Counted from the first letter of the stretch, positions 35,439 through 48,380 are shown. The stretch: 64,000 nucleotides of DNA from Akebia trifoliata (GCA_017979445.1 CM030711.1:12245221-12309220); one strand, 5' to 3'. Notes: generated by a model from the sequence alone, not told the origin. Numbers and translations are program-made.

Positions 35439-37262
35439 TGTAGACACCCAAATTTGATCGGGTCCTCGACATAAAATGCCCAAAAAGATAATAAAAAACG
35501 AATTAAGCCTTCAAAGCCCATACCTCAAAAAGCCCTCTATTTCTTTCAATTAATAGCCTAAGGCTTCTCACGTGGCCCATGGACCCCAATTCCTCACCAC
35601 CTTTCTAAATTCTTCAACTCAATCCAACATAAGTCCAAACCCATTTTTATTCTACCCATTACCTAAGCCCATTCAACTCAACCCAAACCCATTCTTATTC
35701 AACCCCTAACCTAAGCCCACTATACATAAGTCCAAACCCATTCTTATTCTACTCATTATCCAAGCCCATTCAACTCAAATCCATTCATATTCAACCCACA
35801 ACCTAAGCCCAATCCGACACTATACCTACCCAACACTCTACCCAAGCCCAACTCATTACCCAAGCCTAATTCTCAACCAACCCAACATCACAACCAATCA
35901 CCACAATCATCAAAATGGGACACATGTCACCCCCCCAACTCACCTCCCTCATCCCCAACTTATCCTATCACCTTTTCTTTAAACATCATCTACTCACACC
36001 CCCAACCTATACCCCCCTCTAATCTACCCACATCAACCCATCACCCTTTCTCGAAAAAATCTAATCTACCCACACCCCTAACCTATACCTCCCCTAATTT
36101 ATCCTCATCATCCCTACAAAACCCACATCTACAATCTAAATCCCACACCCCTCCTCTCAAATCAAACACTTATACTTTCCTATCAATTCATCTCAACCCT
36201 TCATTTCAACCCATTTTAACACATGACATCATCTCCCACACCCTCTCAAAATATCATCAACCACCCTCTTACACACCCCCATTCTTTCAAATCCAAACAC
36301 TACTCCCCAAACACTCAACCCATCCATCACTCTCTTACACCCCATCCTCACCATTTATTATCCTTCACCTAACACTCAACCCATTTAACCTTCTTACACA
36401 AATACCCTCCAAACACTTCTAATTTATCCCTACCTTTCTCTTAAATCCCACACATTCTACCATTCCTCATCATTTCACCCAATTTACCCTTAAAAACAAA
36501 TCCCAAACTTTATAAAATCCTCCCTCATTCTCAACTCTCACTATCAAATAAAAATTTGAGAAAAATACTCTCTAAAAAAAAAACTCTCAACTCACCTTAT
36601 TACTCTTAACTCTCAACTCACCTCCATTACCCTCAACTCTCAAACTTTCAACTCTCAACTCACCTCCATTGCCCTCAACTCTCAACTCTCAACTCTCAAC
36701 TTCTTCTCAAACAAATCCAAGAAGGTCAAAGGAATTCATCAAGAAAAGTAAAAAAAAGTCAACAAAGGAACAAGATGGGTTTGGACAAAAGAACACCCCC
36801 TCCAACTCCCCTCTTCTACTTATCCCTTTCTTCACACCTTCACACACACCACCATGGTTTGAACCATCAAAGGGCCTCTTTTTCAATAAGGGTGCCCTCA
36901 ATGGGTTGAACCAACATCAAAACCCCTCATACTTGAGGGCACACATCGGATTTTTCGATTAATTTTCTTATTTTACTTTTATTTTCAAGATGAACTGAGT
37001 TCGAGGTTACCACCAATAGTGGATGGAGTATGGTGCTTAACACCTTCCCTACTCCATAAAATGGACCTCCTTATCTTGAATCAAAAGTTGGACCAAATGA
37101 GCCATATCCGTACGAGAGTCATCAAATGCCGAAAAACATGATTTTTCAAAAAAAATACAATCCGGGTGACCATTCACATTCATTTCAAATATGAATGGGG
37201 GCGACTCCAAAATCCCCCAACGTGGATGATATGTTCAAAATTGAATAAATCACGTGTCTACA
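35439..37262 (+). repeat. 5' LTR of element A, 1824 bp
   Basis: Begins TGTAGACACCC and ends GTGTCTACA. A long cytosine/adenine-rich tract with repeated AACCCATT and CAACTCTCAACT motifs fills the middle. TTTATAAAATCC at about 36509-36520 is a plausible TATA box. Its last 930 bases match 47440-48380. Confidence 0.9.
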
Positions 37263-37285
37263 GCTTGGCGACTCCACTGGGGAGA
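37263..37285 (+). other. Primer-binding site of element A
   Basis: TTGGCGACTCCACTGGGGA follows the LTR after two bases, the expected position for a tRNA primer-binding site. Almost the same sequence lies next to the LTR of element B on the minus strand, so both probably use the same tRNA. I could not confirm which tRNA. Confidence 0.75.
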
Positions 37286-39683
37286 GAAGGCTCTACCCTC
37301 GTGTCAATTCGGTCATTTTGAAATTTTTTTTTTCAAAATATTCTTATTTGCAAGTAACATTATTTGTTGTATTTATTTTTTAAGTAGGTTTCTTTTTATT
37401 TATTTACTCCCTTGAGTGAAAAAAAAGGAAAAAAAATCAGTTTTTAATTTATTTATCTGATTATATGTCTTTTAAGCATGCATATCATCAAAAAAATGAA
37501 AAAAATATTCTTTTTTTTTTGTCCAAGCCAAAAATCAGAGGCAATGTGCCTCAAAATGAGTATAAAAAAAAATCAATTTTTTTTTTGTCGAATGGACAGT
37601 CAAACTTAAATTGATTGTAACTTTCTCGTTCGATCTCCGATTAACTATTAGTGCATGTCGATTTGGGGTAGAACAAAATTTTCTTCCAAATGTGACAATG
37701 TAAGGAAGATTTTATCAAGTCAGAATCAGTTTTTGAGCTCGTTTACTATCATTTACGCTAGCATTTCTATTTGACGTCTTGTCGGGATACAAAATGAGTA
37801 GAAAAAAAAGCATAAATTTTTTTTTGGCCCAAGCCAAAAATCAGAGGAAATGTGCCTCAAAATGAGCACAAAATTAAAAAAAAAATTAAAAAAAAAAGTT
37901 TTTTATTTTTTACTCAACTTGTTCCTTACGTCAGTCTTGAAAACTTTCCTCTTGGAATTAATTTTTGTTTCGAGTTTTAAAGCTTCAAAAGATCAAACGG
38001 ATCATTTTTTTTGTTTTAAACTCAGGGCGTATCGCTCGCCACCTTTTAATTGATCAAAATGAAAATTCAAGGCGATCATCGATTGGACTATAAAAAAAAT
38101 AAAAATAAAAAGAGAAATCCTTTTGTTATTAGTTCATTCATTAAAAAAAAATTGAAAAAAAAATGATGAAAAAAAATCGATTGGTTGATGCATAACTATG
38201 AATGTGCTATCCTTGTAGACTAATTATCTAAAAGGCCATGATTTCTATAGGTATATTTTAATGTGCCTACATGATCGTAATGTGGATGTAATAGATTTGG
38301 TAGTCTTTGAGCTATGTGACATCTATGTAGAAATGGTTTGATCTGGCCAACGGGCTCACTCGTCTAAAAAATGCCCCGGGCACATCCTATCCTATTTGCA
38401 CACACCACTAGCACGTTTACTTTACTGTATTGCACGCTTGCATGTCCCTAATAGCCAACGTGGCACTAGTGCGTGGCCCGGTCTCCTTGGAGATGCGACG
38501 TCATTCATGAAAATCACAACTCCAATCAAGTACCGTAAGGTATATAAAACTGGGGCATCAATACCGTTTGATCAGGTGATTCTGAAAGATATATTGATAC
38601 ACCCATGTTGGACGACCTGAGCCCCTGTCCTATTGTAAGCCACACGGTCACATGTCCCGATTGCCAACGTAGTACTAGTATGTGGTCGGTCCCCTCCCGG
38701 GATGCGAAAATCATTTATGAAAGCTACAACTCTTGACTCGTACCCGTAGGTATATAAAAGATAATCCAAGTACATCAATTGCACTTCTTGGTCAAAACCA
38801 ATGCCTAAACGAGATCGTGCCCCGCTGTACCCTACTGTACGAGGGGGATAGATTACGTATATTCTAGACGAGAGATATTTAAGTGGACCCTTGCTCAGCA
38901 TCGTGCGCCACCTCTCAACTGGAGATCAAACTGGCTGTTTTTGACTTCAGAGAAGTGAGTTGAAGTTTTAGATTATCACCTATACGGTATATCAAACCAA
39001 GTCACCACGTATCGTCTGATTGAGTACGTTTGAGAGGTATATAGGTGTGCTTGGGCAATGGTGACTAGATAAAAATGCATTGCACGTAGTAAGCTTAGAG
39101 TCTAGAAACCTTCCCTGTAGGTCACGATTCGAACTTATCGTGGGTGTTCCCGGGTTGTTCATTGAATGGAACCTTATGATTGATGTATGTAAATGATGTG
39201 AATGGTGAGATCAGAGTGTATGATTGTCCTCATGGATCAAAAATTTTATTTTTAGAAATTAAAATGGGTGCACCAACCCAATAAAGAATCCATTTCTTGC
39301 AAAAATTCAATAATGACCCAATCCATCTCGATCCAACAATCATGATAGGCCGGGCCATTTAAATCAAAATGGAAATCAAATTTTCAAAGAAGAAAAGTAG
39401 TTTACAAAAGGAAAATATTTTCCAGAAAGTATGTTTTCCAAAAGAAGTGTTCTCTAGAAAAAAATGTTTTCCAAAAAAAAATATTTTCAAGAAAGTGTTT
39501 TCCATAAGAACAAAATTTTTCAAAAGAAAAGTAATTTTACATGGACCTTGAAAATGTACTGAACTATTCTTTTGTGTCAACTCAGGATGCTAGCTGCAGG
39601 CAATAACCCAATCTACCAGTTGGTCAAAACAACTATCACGGGGATGCACACCGTAGAGAAAATTCAACTTTGAAAAATTCATA
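37286..39683 (+). other. Untranslated leader of element A
   Basis: Roughly 2.4 kb without a supported gene. The part at about 38340-39560 is the inverted counterpart of the element B leader at about 54890-55970. Within it, two related units of about 230 bp (around AGCCAACGTGGCACTAGTG at 38451 and TTGCCAACGTAGTACTAGTA at 38660) form a tandem pair, and 39370-39550 is built from short repeated phrases such as GAAAATATTTTCC. The open frames on either strand here are conserved only because the DNA is shared, so I do not call them genes. Confidence 0.65.
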
Positions 39684-40718
39684 TTGAGATGTGCCATGTA
39701 CTTCCATGAGTTTGAGATAGATTGGAACCTTTTGCGCGCTATGACTAATCGTTGGAACCTTTATCTTCACATCTTCCACATTGGGCATATGCACTTGTGT
39801 CATACTCATGAAGACTATTGTGGCATTATGGGGATATCTACTTCAGGTCCTCTAGTCAGGCTTTCATTGAAGACAGGATATTCTGGTGACCTCGCCACAG
39901 GCCTAAACATTTCAAAAGAAGAAGCCAAGGCCTTAGTCCGTAACGGGAGATTGTATTTAGTACCCTTATTGAGTCCATACCACTCCCGCAGTCATCCCAT
40001 CAATGTAAAACCAGAAGTCTGGCGAGCCACTAGAGACTATCGGTTATGTTTAGGGATCTTAGCCCAATACATACTGACCTCCAAAAGTGAGGGTCAAATT
40101 GTTCCTGAGTCTTTCATAGACATAGCTTCCCAGCTCTCCAGAAAAGCCAATCCTGTACCTCTCATTTTAGCTGAAACCTTATCCGGTTTTGATGCCATAA
40201 AAAATGGTGAGGGAAGGGGTTTCAAAGGAAGCCCTCACATACTTTATATGTGACTTTGTGATCATCTTCAAATTATGGACATTCCTTCAACCCTCGAGTA
40301 TAGGCCAGAGCACTTCTCCAAGAGAAACATGTTAATGCGTCACAACTCAATTTTAGGTTTGAGATGCCCTTGGTGGATGACAGACTACCCTGTTTTAGGT
40401 ACCAAAGGATCCTATTATGTCCGTTTGATTGGACTGGATGAGACATCTTTTTACGAACCTGCCTTGATCCCAGAACAGTACAGAGTACCTATAGAGTTTT
40501 CACTATCTCAACACAAAGAATTCTTTCCTCCCGAACCATTGACTGAAAAGTTAGTGCATCTCATTGAGAAGGCTTGGAACAAGCGCACCTTAAGATATCC
40601 AGATGGACCAACAGAGTTCAAAGAGCTAGTCGTTAGAACTAAGAGAAGCAAGCCTAATTGTTATAGCAATCCTGATGACGATCAAAACAAATCCAAGCGT
40701 TCATGTAAAAAAATCTAA
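39684..40718 (+). pseudogene. Extra ORF1 upstream of gag in element A (Tat/Ogre type)
   Basis: A frame of about 345 codons with one in-frame TGA at 40251-40253, after which the same frame continues to 40718. The protein is unlike gag or pol and resembles the large plant retroelement-associated family found as an additional ORF before gag in Ogre/Tat elements (annotated in many plant genomes as a DUF7745-like domain). Visible stretches include YFHEFEIDWNLLRAMTNRW, KPEVWRATRDYRLCLGILAQ and RCPWWMTDYPVLGTKGSYYV. Its function in the element is not known. The family call is from memory of its pattern and should be confirmed by profile search. Confidence 0.6.
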
Positions 40719-40867
40719 GTCAGAGTTATTAAAAGTTGTTATTCAATGAAAATCTTATCTGTCAAATAATTTTCAATAGTTCAATAAAATTTCTTTTAGT
40801 TTCTTTGTGAATAATCATTGCATAAATGAATTATTTAATGGGTTGGTATACAAAATTCAAAACGTAA

Positions 40868-41770
40868 TCTTCTTTTTCAAAATGTCTTACCGGCTCCGTG
40901 TTGATGCTAACTCCGTACTGATGAAATCTTTTTTTGACTCCGTGTCGATCCCAGTTCCGTGCTGATGAAATTTTTTTAACCGACTCCGTGTCGATGCCAG
41001 CCCCGTGCTGATGAAATTTCTTTTTCAAAATCTTTTATCGACTCTGTGTCGATGCCAGCTCCGTGCTGATGTAATCATTTTTAATTTTACCGACTCCGTG
41101 TCAATGCCAGCTCCGTGTTGATAAAGTCATTTTTAAAATTTTATCAACTCTGTGTCGATGCCAGCTCCGTGCTGATGAAATCGTTTTTAAATTTTACTGA
41201 CTCCGTATTGATGCGAACTTCGGGTTGATTTTTACCAACTCCGTGTAGATGCCAGCTCCGTGTTAATGAAATCGTTTTTAAATTTTACCGGCTACGTGTC
41301 GATGCCGGCTCCGTGCTGATGAAATCTTTTTAATTTTACCGACTCCGTGTCGATGCTAGCTCCAGCTGATGTAATTCTTTTTCAAAGTGTTTTATCGACT
41401 CTGTATTGATGCCAACCCCGTGCTGATAAAATTCCCTTTTCAAAATATTTTTACCAACTCCGTGTTGATGCCAGCTCCGTACTGATGTAATCGCTTCTTA
41501 TTTTATCGACTCTGTGTCGATGCTGGCTTCGACTGATGTAATTCCTTTTTAAAATATTTTATCAACTCCGTGTTGATGCCAACTCCGTGCTGATGCCAGC
41601 TTCATGCTGATGTAATTGTTTTTTAATTATACTGACTCCGTGTCGATGCCAGCTCTAGCTGATGTAATTCTTTTTCAAAATATTCTTCCAACTCCGCGTT
41701 GATGCTGGCTCCGTGCTGATGCCAGCCTCCTGCTGATGTAATTTTTTTTCTCAAACGATCCAGTTTCGTG
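40868..41770 (+). repeat. Tandem repeat array between ORF1 and gag of element A
   Basis: A degenerate unit of about 50-65 bp, with the core GACTCCGTGTCGATGCCAGC then TCCGTGCTGATG, recurs about 15 times with thymine-rich spacers of variable length. Some copies lack half the unit. No coding role is apparent. Confidence 0.85.
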
Positions 41771-41884
41771 CTGACGAACCACGTTTTTTTTTAACTAAAA
41801 TTTTCCTTTTGGGTGTTATCCCGAATAATTGTCAAACTTAATAAAACATCATGCATATTCCTTTTGTAAACAAGAAAGTAACGT

Positions 41885-44350
41885 TTGGTCTTCTGTACAC
41901 ACAAGGTGGCCAAACGAAAGAAGTACAAACACCCTGAGAAGCCTCCGTATTTCCTTCGATCTATATCAACTATGAGCAACTCAGAGAACCTACAACCTGT
42001 GACAAGTGAACTTGCCGAAGCTAATGCAATGATAGTGAAGCTAGTAGAAACAACGAAAAGACATGAATAAATGTTGATGGCTGTTTTTAGTAGTACAAAC
42101 TTTCTACAAGTACAAGCCGCTCAGCACCAAGCATCTGGATCAAATTCGGAATCCCTTGAACAGACACGACTAGATCAACAGACCACCCCACCTCCTATTG
42201 TGCCAATGTATCAGGGGCCTCCACTTTATATCCCACAGAATCAACCACCTCCGGTGGTAATCCCAAATGATAAGTGTGACTTCAGGGTGCCCAAGGTAAA
42301 AAATGCCACTGAAAACAAAATGGCCCAGCAGATAGAATCTCTCAAAGAGGAAATGAGACGAATGAAGGGTACAAATACTTTAGGAGGGACAAGGTTCAGG
42401 GACCTTTGCTTCTATCCCAATGCCTAACTGCCGGCTAAGTTCAAATGCCTGGAATTTGAAAAATATAATGGAGTGGGGTGTCCGCTGTCACACTTGAAAT
42501 TATACTGTGGATCTATGTACCAATATGGCGAAGATGACAGGCTACTGGTACAGTTATTCCAAAGAAGCTTAACGGGGCCGACCCTCAAGTGATTTTCAGG
42601 ACTAGATCACACGCTTATCAAGAACTGGCAAGACCTGGCTGAAATGTTCTGGCACAATTACCGATTCAACACAGATGTAGGTCTAGATCGAAATGATATG
42701 GCTAGAATGACGAGGAATCAGAAGGAAACAATGAAGGAATATGCCCAAAGGTGGCGAGAGTTAGCTTCCCAGGTATGGCCCGTTATGATCGAACAAGAAA
42801 TGAGTACCACGTTTATCTCTACATTGGGACATTCGTTCTACACTCATCTAGTAGGGCATACCACGGGCACTTCCTCCAATCTTGTTCAAGTGGCAGATTG
42901 GGTCGAGGACGGGATCCGAACTGATTCAATATTTGACTTCACAGCCCTAAGTGTAGCAGCAGGGACATCGGCACAGAAGAAGTTAGTGCCTTTTGTCAAA
43001 AAGAAAGAGGAAACTCAAGTCAACAATGTACAACCCAGTAAACCTCTTTTCATTCAAGCACCAGTTCAGAGGCTGCAGGCACCACAAGTCCCTTGGACGC
43101 CAGTACCTCGAGTTGCTTGGGCTCCAGCACTTCAGACAATTCCTCGACAAGCACAACCAGCACCACAGTATGGGCAAAATCAACAAGCACGGCCCAACAG
43201 GGTAAACAGGGTATTTACCAGATTGCCTATGACGCTGACAGAATTACTTTTGATCTTGCTTAGGGGAGAGTACTTCACAAAACGACCACCAAATCCAGAG
43301 GCTGCGAAAGGACCAGGATATAACCCCAACTTATTTTGTGAATTTCATATGGGTGCACCGGGGCACTCTACTGATTAGTGCTGACAACTTAAGCACCAGG
43401 TGCAAAATTTGATAGATAAAAAAGCACTCATACTGGATGGACCAACAAATCCCACTCAGCAGCAGAACATCAACCAAAACCCCCTACCTACCCACAATGG
43501 AGAGGGAAGTGGGCACAGAGTAAATGTCATTATTGGGAAATCCGATTTTAATCCATCAACTTTGATAGCTCCTATCGGGTCGAAGATTAGAATCCACCTA
43601 ACAAGGGAGTCAGAGACGTCAACAGTCAGCACCGTCAACCAATACACAACAAACCATCATCAAAATACATGATCGCCACTGAAAATGGCTGATCTCACCA
43701 TCCATCCCACTCATCAAAATACTTCTACTAGGCCACCTCTCATCATACCGTACACATTGCCAAGTCCACAAAATATGACTCGACCCCCCCTTCATATACC
43801 ATACACCTCATCATCACGTCCACCACTCGTTATTCCATACACTCCATCGACTTTTCAAGTAGCTTTTCCCATCCCCACGACATCCAAAATGTAACCACCA
43901 CCTCTCATCCTCAATGTGAAGTCCGATCCATCCCCAATAACTATACGCTCACCAAAACCATTCCCATATAGCTCTAACCAAGCGGTTCCCTGGAGTTATG
44001 AAACCATTGTTACTACGACCACAGGGGTCGAAACAATGAAAAGGGCAATGGTGGCCAACATTGGCCATATGACAAGATCAGGGAAGTGTCAGAGGGTACC
44101 GATAAAAGAGGTAAGCATCAGGGAGGAGGCAAAAGAAACAACAAAAGAAACAAAGGATGAGGAGAAAAGAAAGAAAAAGGGGAAGGGCAAGATAAATGAA
44201 GAGGAAAAGAAAGAGAAAATAGGGAATGTGACAGACAAGGAAGCATCAGACTTCATTAAGCTCATTAGCAAGAGTGAGCACAATGTCGTGGATCAACTAA
44301 ACAAACAGCCGGCTCAGATCAGCATCTTGGGTCTGCTACAAAAGTCATGA
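41885..44350 (+). pseudogene. Gag region of element A with several in-frame stops
   Basis: One reading frame runs through the whole stretch, interrupted by stops near 42068, 42425, 42593, 43376 and 43673, among others. A proline/glutamine-rich N-terminal part leads to the capsid-like segment (KFKCLEFEKYNGVGCP, WQDLAEMFWHNYRFN, MKEYAQRWRELASQV), then a degenerate zinc-knuckle-like region (CEFHMGAPGHSTD followed by stops where a Cys-rich motif should continue) and a Lys/Glu-rich tail. This order is that of gag in Tat-lineage elements. The stop near 42593 (TGA) stands where a tryptophan is expected, consistent with ordinary decay. Confidence 0.8.
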
Positions 44351-44499
44351 GAACATCAAGAAGCACTGTTGAGAATTCTGGGAAAATCGCATATACCTAC
44401 AACTATTTTGCCAGCACAGTTAGAACAAACAGTGGGTCAAATCATGGCTCCCAACTCCATCGTCTTCACAGAAAGTGAGTTTGTGCCAGAGGGACGGGG

Positions 44500-45207
44500 C
44501 ACATCGAGCCACTAAATATCATGGTTATGTGCAAGGGCATGATGGTTGCTAGGGTGTTAATCGATAATGGTTCAGCCCTCAATGTCTGTCCTCTCGAAAC
44601 CTTTCGAAAACTTAATGCGGACTGGTCGCATGTTAAACCCAACAATAAGATTGTCCGAGGTTTCGACAGCTTGAGAAGGGAATCTATGGGAGAGAGAGAT
44701 TTACCAATCACTATAGGACCCTGCACCTCCGAGGTAACATTCGAGGTCATGGAGATACCTACAACCTTCAACTTGCTGCTGGGCAGGCCGTGGATCCATA
44801 TAGTAGGGGCTGTATCGTCTTCGTTGCACCAAAGAGTCAAATTTATCATGGGGCAGAGAATGATATCAGTACTAGCAGAAAATCTCATCCCGGCGGGGAG
44901 AGCTCAGGACGTCCCCTTTATTGACATTGAGATAACAAAGGACAAAACACTTTACCATTCCTACCAATTCGCTGCTGTCAATCATATTGAAAATGGGAAG
45001 GAGAAGGTAAAGGCAGAGCTGTCAAGGGTAAATTTGATGGTTGGATTGAAGAAAGTAGGTTATCAACCCAGACAAGGGTTGGGACCAGGAAAAAGAGGGA
45101 AAGCTACACCAATCATTGCAAACAAGCACACGCCTTACTTTGGTCTCGGCTTCAGACCTACAAAGAAAGACATTGCTGACATGAACGAAAAGAAAAGAGA
45201 ACTTTGA
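44500..45207 (+). pseudogene. Protease region of element A, with G-patch-like tail
   Basis: Relative to gag the frame shifts near 44500. The segment has the retropepsin motif ARVLIDNGSALNVCP (Asp-Asn/Thr-Gly type active site) and the second conserved block TFNLLLGRPWIH. It is followed by a glycine-rich stretch GYQPRQGLGPGKRGK that resembles the G-patch often found after the protease in such plant elements, and FGLGFRPTKKD. Cleavage of the polyprotein would be its role; with the broken frames it is not functional in cis. Confidence 0.8.
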
Positions 45208-45951
45208 TTAGCAAGACGACAAAACCGAGAGCCAACGTTTGGAATCTGGGCAAGGTTCCTCACATCAGCATCAGCTTCCCGAAATCACAAGTCAGACCCG
45301 ACAATTTATAGGAACCACTGCCAACAAAGTCATTCAGAAAGAAGAAAACAGTAAGTTTCAAACCCCAGCGCATTCGAAAAGACTCAATTGTTGAGTCCCA
45401 ACCATCCCTCGTGGAGGGCATTGATATCTTATTCAATGAGGATTCTAATGAGAATCTAAAAGAAATGACAAGGAAACCTACAAAAGTAGAAATCACCGTG
45501 AACAAAGAAAAAGATTCACCCTTCCCCACTGGCATTGACTGGGCATCACTAGTCATCCCACTGAGCTTGGGAGGAGCTATGCCCAATTCTAACAACAATC
45601 CACCAGAGATCATGGTCATCATCGAACCACCAAACCAACCACTTTCTTACCTCATCTACCTTATCAAGAAAAGAGAGATTTTAAACAATTGGGAAGAATT
45701 CCCTCTAACCCTTGAGGCTGCTGAGGCCTAAAAAAAAAACGTCCTTAGGCAAAATCAATTTGCCCGAGGATCATAACGAGCCCTCGTCCTTGGGTAAAGA
45801 CTTTTTTAAGGGCTCTCTATCTTTATTGATGAATTTGCACGATTGTTCTTCTTATTTCAGGTGTCCGAAAAATAGCACCCAAAAATAAAAAAAATCAAAT
45901 AGTCTTCAAAAATAAAAAAAACCAAAAGGATTTGTCTCAATCGAATGGACC
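45208..45951 (+). other. Spacer between protease and reverse transcriptase of element A
   Basis: Degenerate coding DNA with frame changes. A 106-codon open segment at 45411-45731 and repeated lysine-rich stretches are seen, but no domain is recognised. Confidence 0.45.
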
Positions 45952-47430
45952 TTGGACAGAACAGAATATGAAAGGGATGAGTATGACTTCGATCTTGAAC
46001 TCGACTTCGATTTCATGGGAATCGAGGAAGAGTCTGAGGACGAAGTGGAATATCCTCCTAAAGAAATCAAAGACTTTCTAAAACGACATGAAAAAGGTGT
46101 TCAGCCAAACATGGAGGATACAGACTCAGTTAATCTTGGCACTGGAGATGACCCACGTGTTGTAAAAATCGGAGCCTAGTTAACCCCTCAGCAGAAAGAA
46201 GAAATGATTGAACTACTGCATAACTATCAAGACATCTTCGCCTGGTCCTATAGAGATATGCCCGGCTTAGACACAGATCTCGTTGTTCATAAACTGCCGA
46301 TTGCTCATGGGAGCAAGCCGATCAAGCAAAAGTTGAGAAGACTCAAGCCAGAATGGACACTCAAGGTCAAAGATGAAGTAATGAAATAGTTTCAAGCAGG
46401 ATTTCTCGCAGTCTCCACGTACCCCAAATGGCTAGCCAATGTCGTTCCGGTACCAAAGAAGGATGGGAAAGTACGAACGTGTGTCGATTATCGGGATCTG
46501 AACAAAGCCAGTCCTACAGATGATTTTACACTATCCCACATCGACACTCTAGTCGATAGCACAGTAGGGCATGGTATGTTCTCATTCAAGGATGGTTTCT
46601 CAGGCTACAATCAGATAAAAATGGTCGAAGAAGACCAGGAGAAGACAACATTCATCATACCTTGGGGTACTTTTCATTACAAAGTCATGCCATTCGGGCT
46701 CAAGAACGCCGGGACAACTTATCAACGCGCAATGACAACCTTATTCCACGATATGATCCATAAGGAAATGAAGGTCTATGTGGATGATATGATTGCAAAG
46801 TCTAACTTGGAGGAAGATCATTTGATAAACTTGATAAAGTTATTCGATCGACTAAAGAAATACAATTTAAGGCTCAACCCAGCAAAATGCGTCTTCGGGG
46901 CAACATCAGGAAAATTGTTAGGCTTTATCTTCAGTAGAAGAGGCATTGAGATAGATCCAGCAAAGACCAAGTACATTATTGAAATGAAAGCACCAGTGTC
47001 AGAAAGGGACGTCAGAGCATTTTTGGGCAGAATACAGTATATTAGCAGATTCATTGCACAACTCATGCCTATCTGTGAATCAGTCTTCAAACTACTGAGA
47101 AAAGATGTACCAAAAGCGTGGAATAAGGACTGTCAGGAAGCCTTCGACAAGATAAAGAAATATCTGCTCAATCCACTAGTCCTAGTCCTTCTTACTTCAG
47201 GGCGACCTCTGTTGATGTATATCTCAGTGCAAGAAACGTCAATGGGGTGTGTGCTAGGGCAACACGATGAATCAGGATAGAAGGAACATGCCATCTACTA
47301 TCTCAACAAGAAATTTACCGAGTACGAAATAAAATATTCAACGCTTGAAAAGACTTGCTGCACATTAGTCTGGGCATCTTAACGACTACGTCATTATTTT
47401 CTCAGTTACTTGACTATGCTCATCGCTAGG
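45952..47430 (+). pseudogene. Reverse transcriptase and start of RNase H of element A
   Basis: Frame 1 runs with stops at about 46177, 46387, 47278 and 47380. Reverse transcriptase landmarks in order: DIFAWSYRDMPGLD, VPVPKKDGKVRTCVDYRDLN, FSGYNQIKM, MPFGLKNAGTTYQRAM, the catalytic box YVDDM at 46777-46791, and LNPAKCVFGATSGKLLGF. An RNase H start follows (RPLLMYISVQETSMGCVLGQ, then YYLNKKFTEYE). This pattern is that of Ty3 chromoviral/Tat pol. The sequence stops mid-RNase H and joins LTR DNA at about 47440; integrase is absent. Confidence 0.88.
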
Positions 47431-47439
47431 ATGGACCCC

Positions 47440-48380
47440 CTCTCTTACACCCCATCCTTACCATTTATTATCCTTCACCCAACACTCAACCCAAATGGGT
47501 TGAAAGATCCAACCCATTTGGGTTGTAAAACAACCCATTTAACTTTCTTACACAAATACCCTCCAAACACTTCTAATTTATCCCTACCTTTCTCTTAAAC
47601 CCCACACCATTCTACCATTCCTCCTCATTTCACCCAATTTTACCCTTAAAAACAAATCCCAAAGTCTATAAAACCCCTCCTTATTCTCAACTCTCACTAC
47701 CTAATAAAAATTTGAGAAAAATACTCTCTAAAAAAAAACTCTCTACTCACCTTACTACTCTCAACTCTTCAACTCTCAACTCACCTCCATTACCCTCAAC
47801 TCTCAAACTCTCAACTCTCAACTTCTTCTCAAGCAAATCCAAGAAGATCAAGGAATTCATCAAGAAAAGTAAAAAAAGTCAACAAAGGAGCAAGGTGGGT
47901 TTGGACAAAAGAACACCCCCTCCAACTCCCCTCTTCTATTTATCCCTTTCTTCACACCTTCACATACACCACCATGGTTTGAACCATCAAAGGGCCCTTT
48001 TTTCAATGAGGGTGCCCTCAATGGGTTGAACCAACATCAAAGCCCCTCATACTTGAGGGTACACGTCGGATTTTTCGATTCCTTTTCTTATTTTACTTTT
48101 ATTTTCAAGATGGACCGAGTTCGAGGTTACCACCAATAGTGGATGGAGTAGGGTGCTTAACACCTTCCCTACTCCATAAAATGGACTCCCTTATCTTGAA
48201 TCAAAAGTTGGACCAAATGAGCCATATCCGTACGAGAGTCATCAAATGTCGAAAAACATGATTTTTCAAAAAAAATACAATCCGGGTGACCATTCACACC
48301 CATTTCAAAAATGAATGGTGGCGACTCCAAAATCCCCCAACGTGGATGATATGTTCAAAATTGAATAAATCACGTGTCCA
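47440..48380 (+). repeat. Truncated 3' LTR of element A, 941 bp
   Basis: Matches 36330-37262 of the 5' LTR with a few percent differences by eye. One change is an insertion of about 50 bp near 47489-47540 made of inverted AACCCAAATGGGTTG motifs. It ends GTGTCCA, two bases shorter than the 5' LTR end. Everything before LTR position 892 is missing. Confidence 0.85.

Larger units (their letters stand above)
35439..48380 (+). mobile_element. Element A: Ty3-type LTR retrotransposon of the Tat/Ogre kind, defective
   Basis: A 5' LTR (35439-37262) is followed by a primer-binding site, a long leader, an extra ORF1, a repeat array, gag, protease, reverse transcriptase and the start of RNase H, and then abruptly by the second half of a 3' LTR (47440-48380). 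Direct repeats TAGGAGT flank both sides (35432-35438 and 48381-48387); 5 bp is the usual size for this group, so part of the 7-base match may be chance. The remaining RNase H, the integrase, the 3' untranslated part and about the first 890 bp of the 3' LTR are gone, in one deletion at about 47440. The reading frames also carry several stops and a frameshift. It cannot move by itself. Confidence 0.88.

Noticed and set aside
36669..36962. 97-codon open frame in the 5' LTR of element A, partly repeated at 47712-48029
   Set aside because: It lies in LTR DNA, its composition follows the CAACTCTCAACT repeats, and the frame is not kept between the two LTRs.
38526..38901. Minus-strand open frame similar to a plus-strand open frame at 55411-55683
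   Set aside because: The similarity is explained by the shared, inverted leader DNA of elements A and B. The frames have no domain and run against the direction of their elements.
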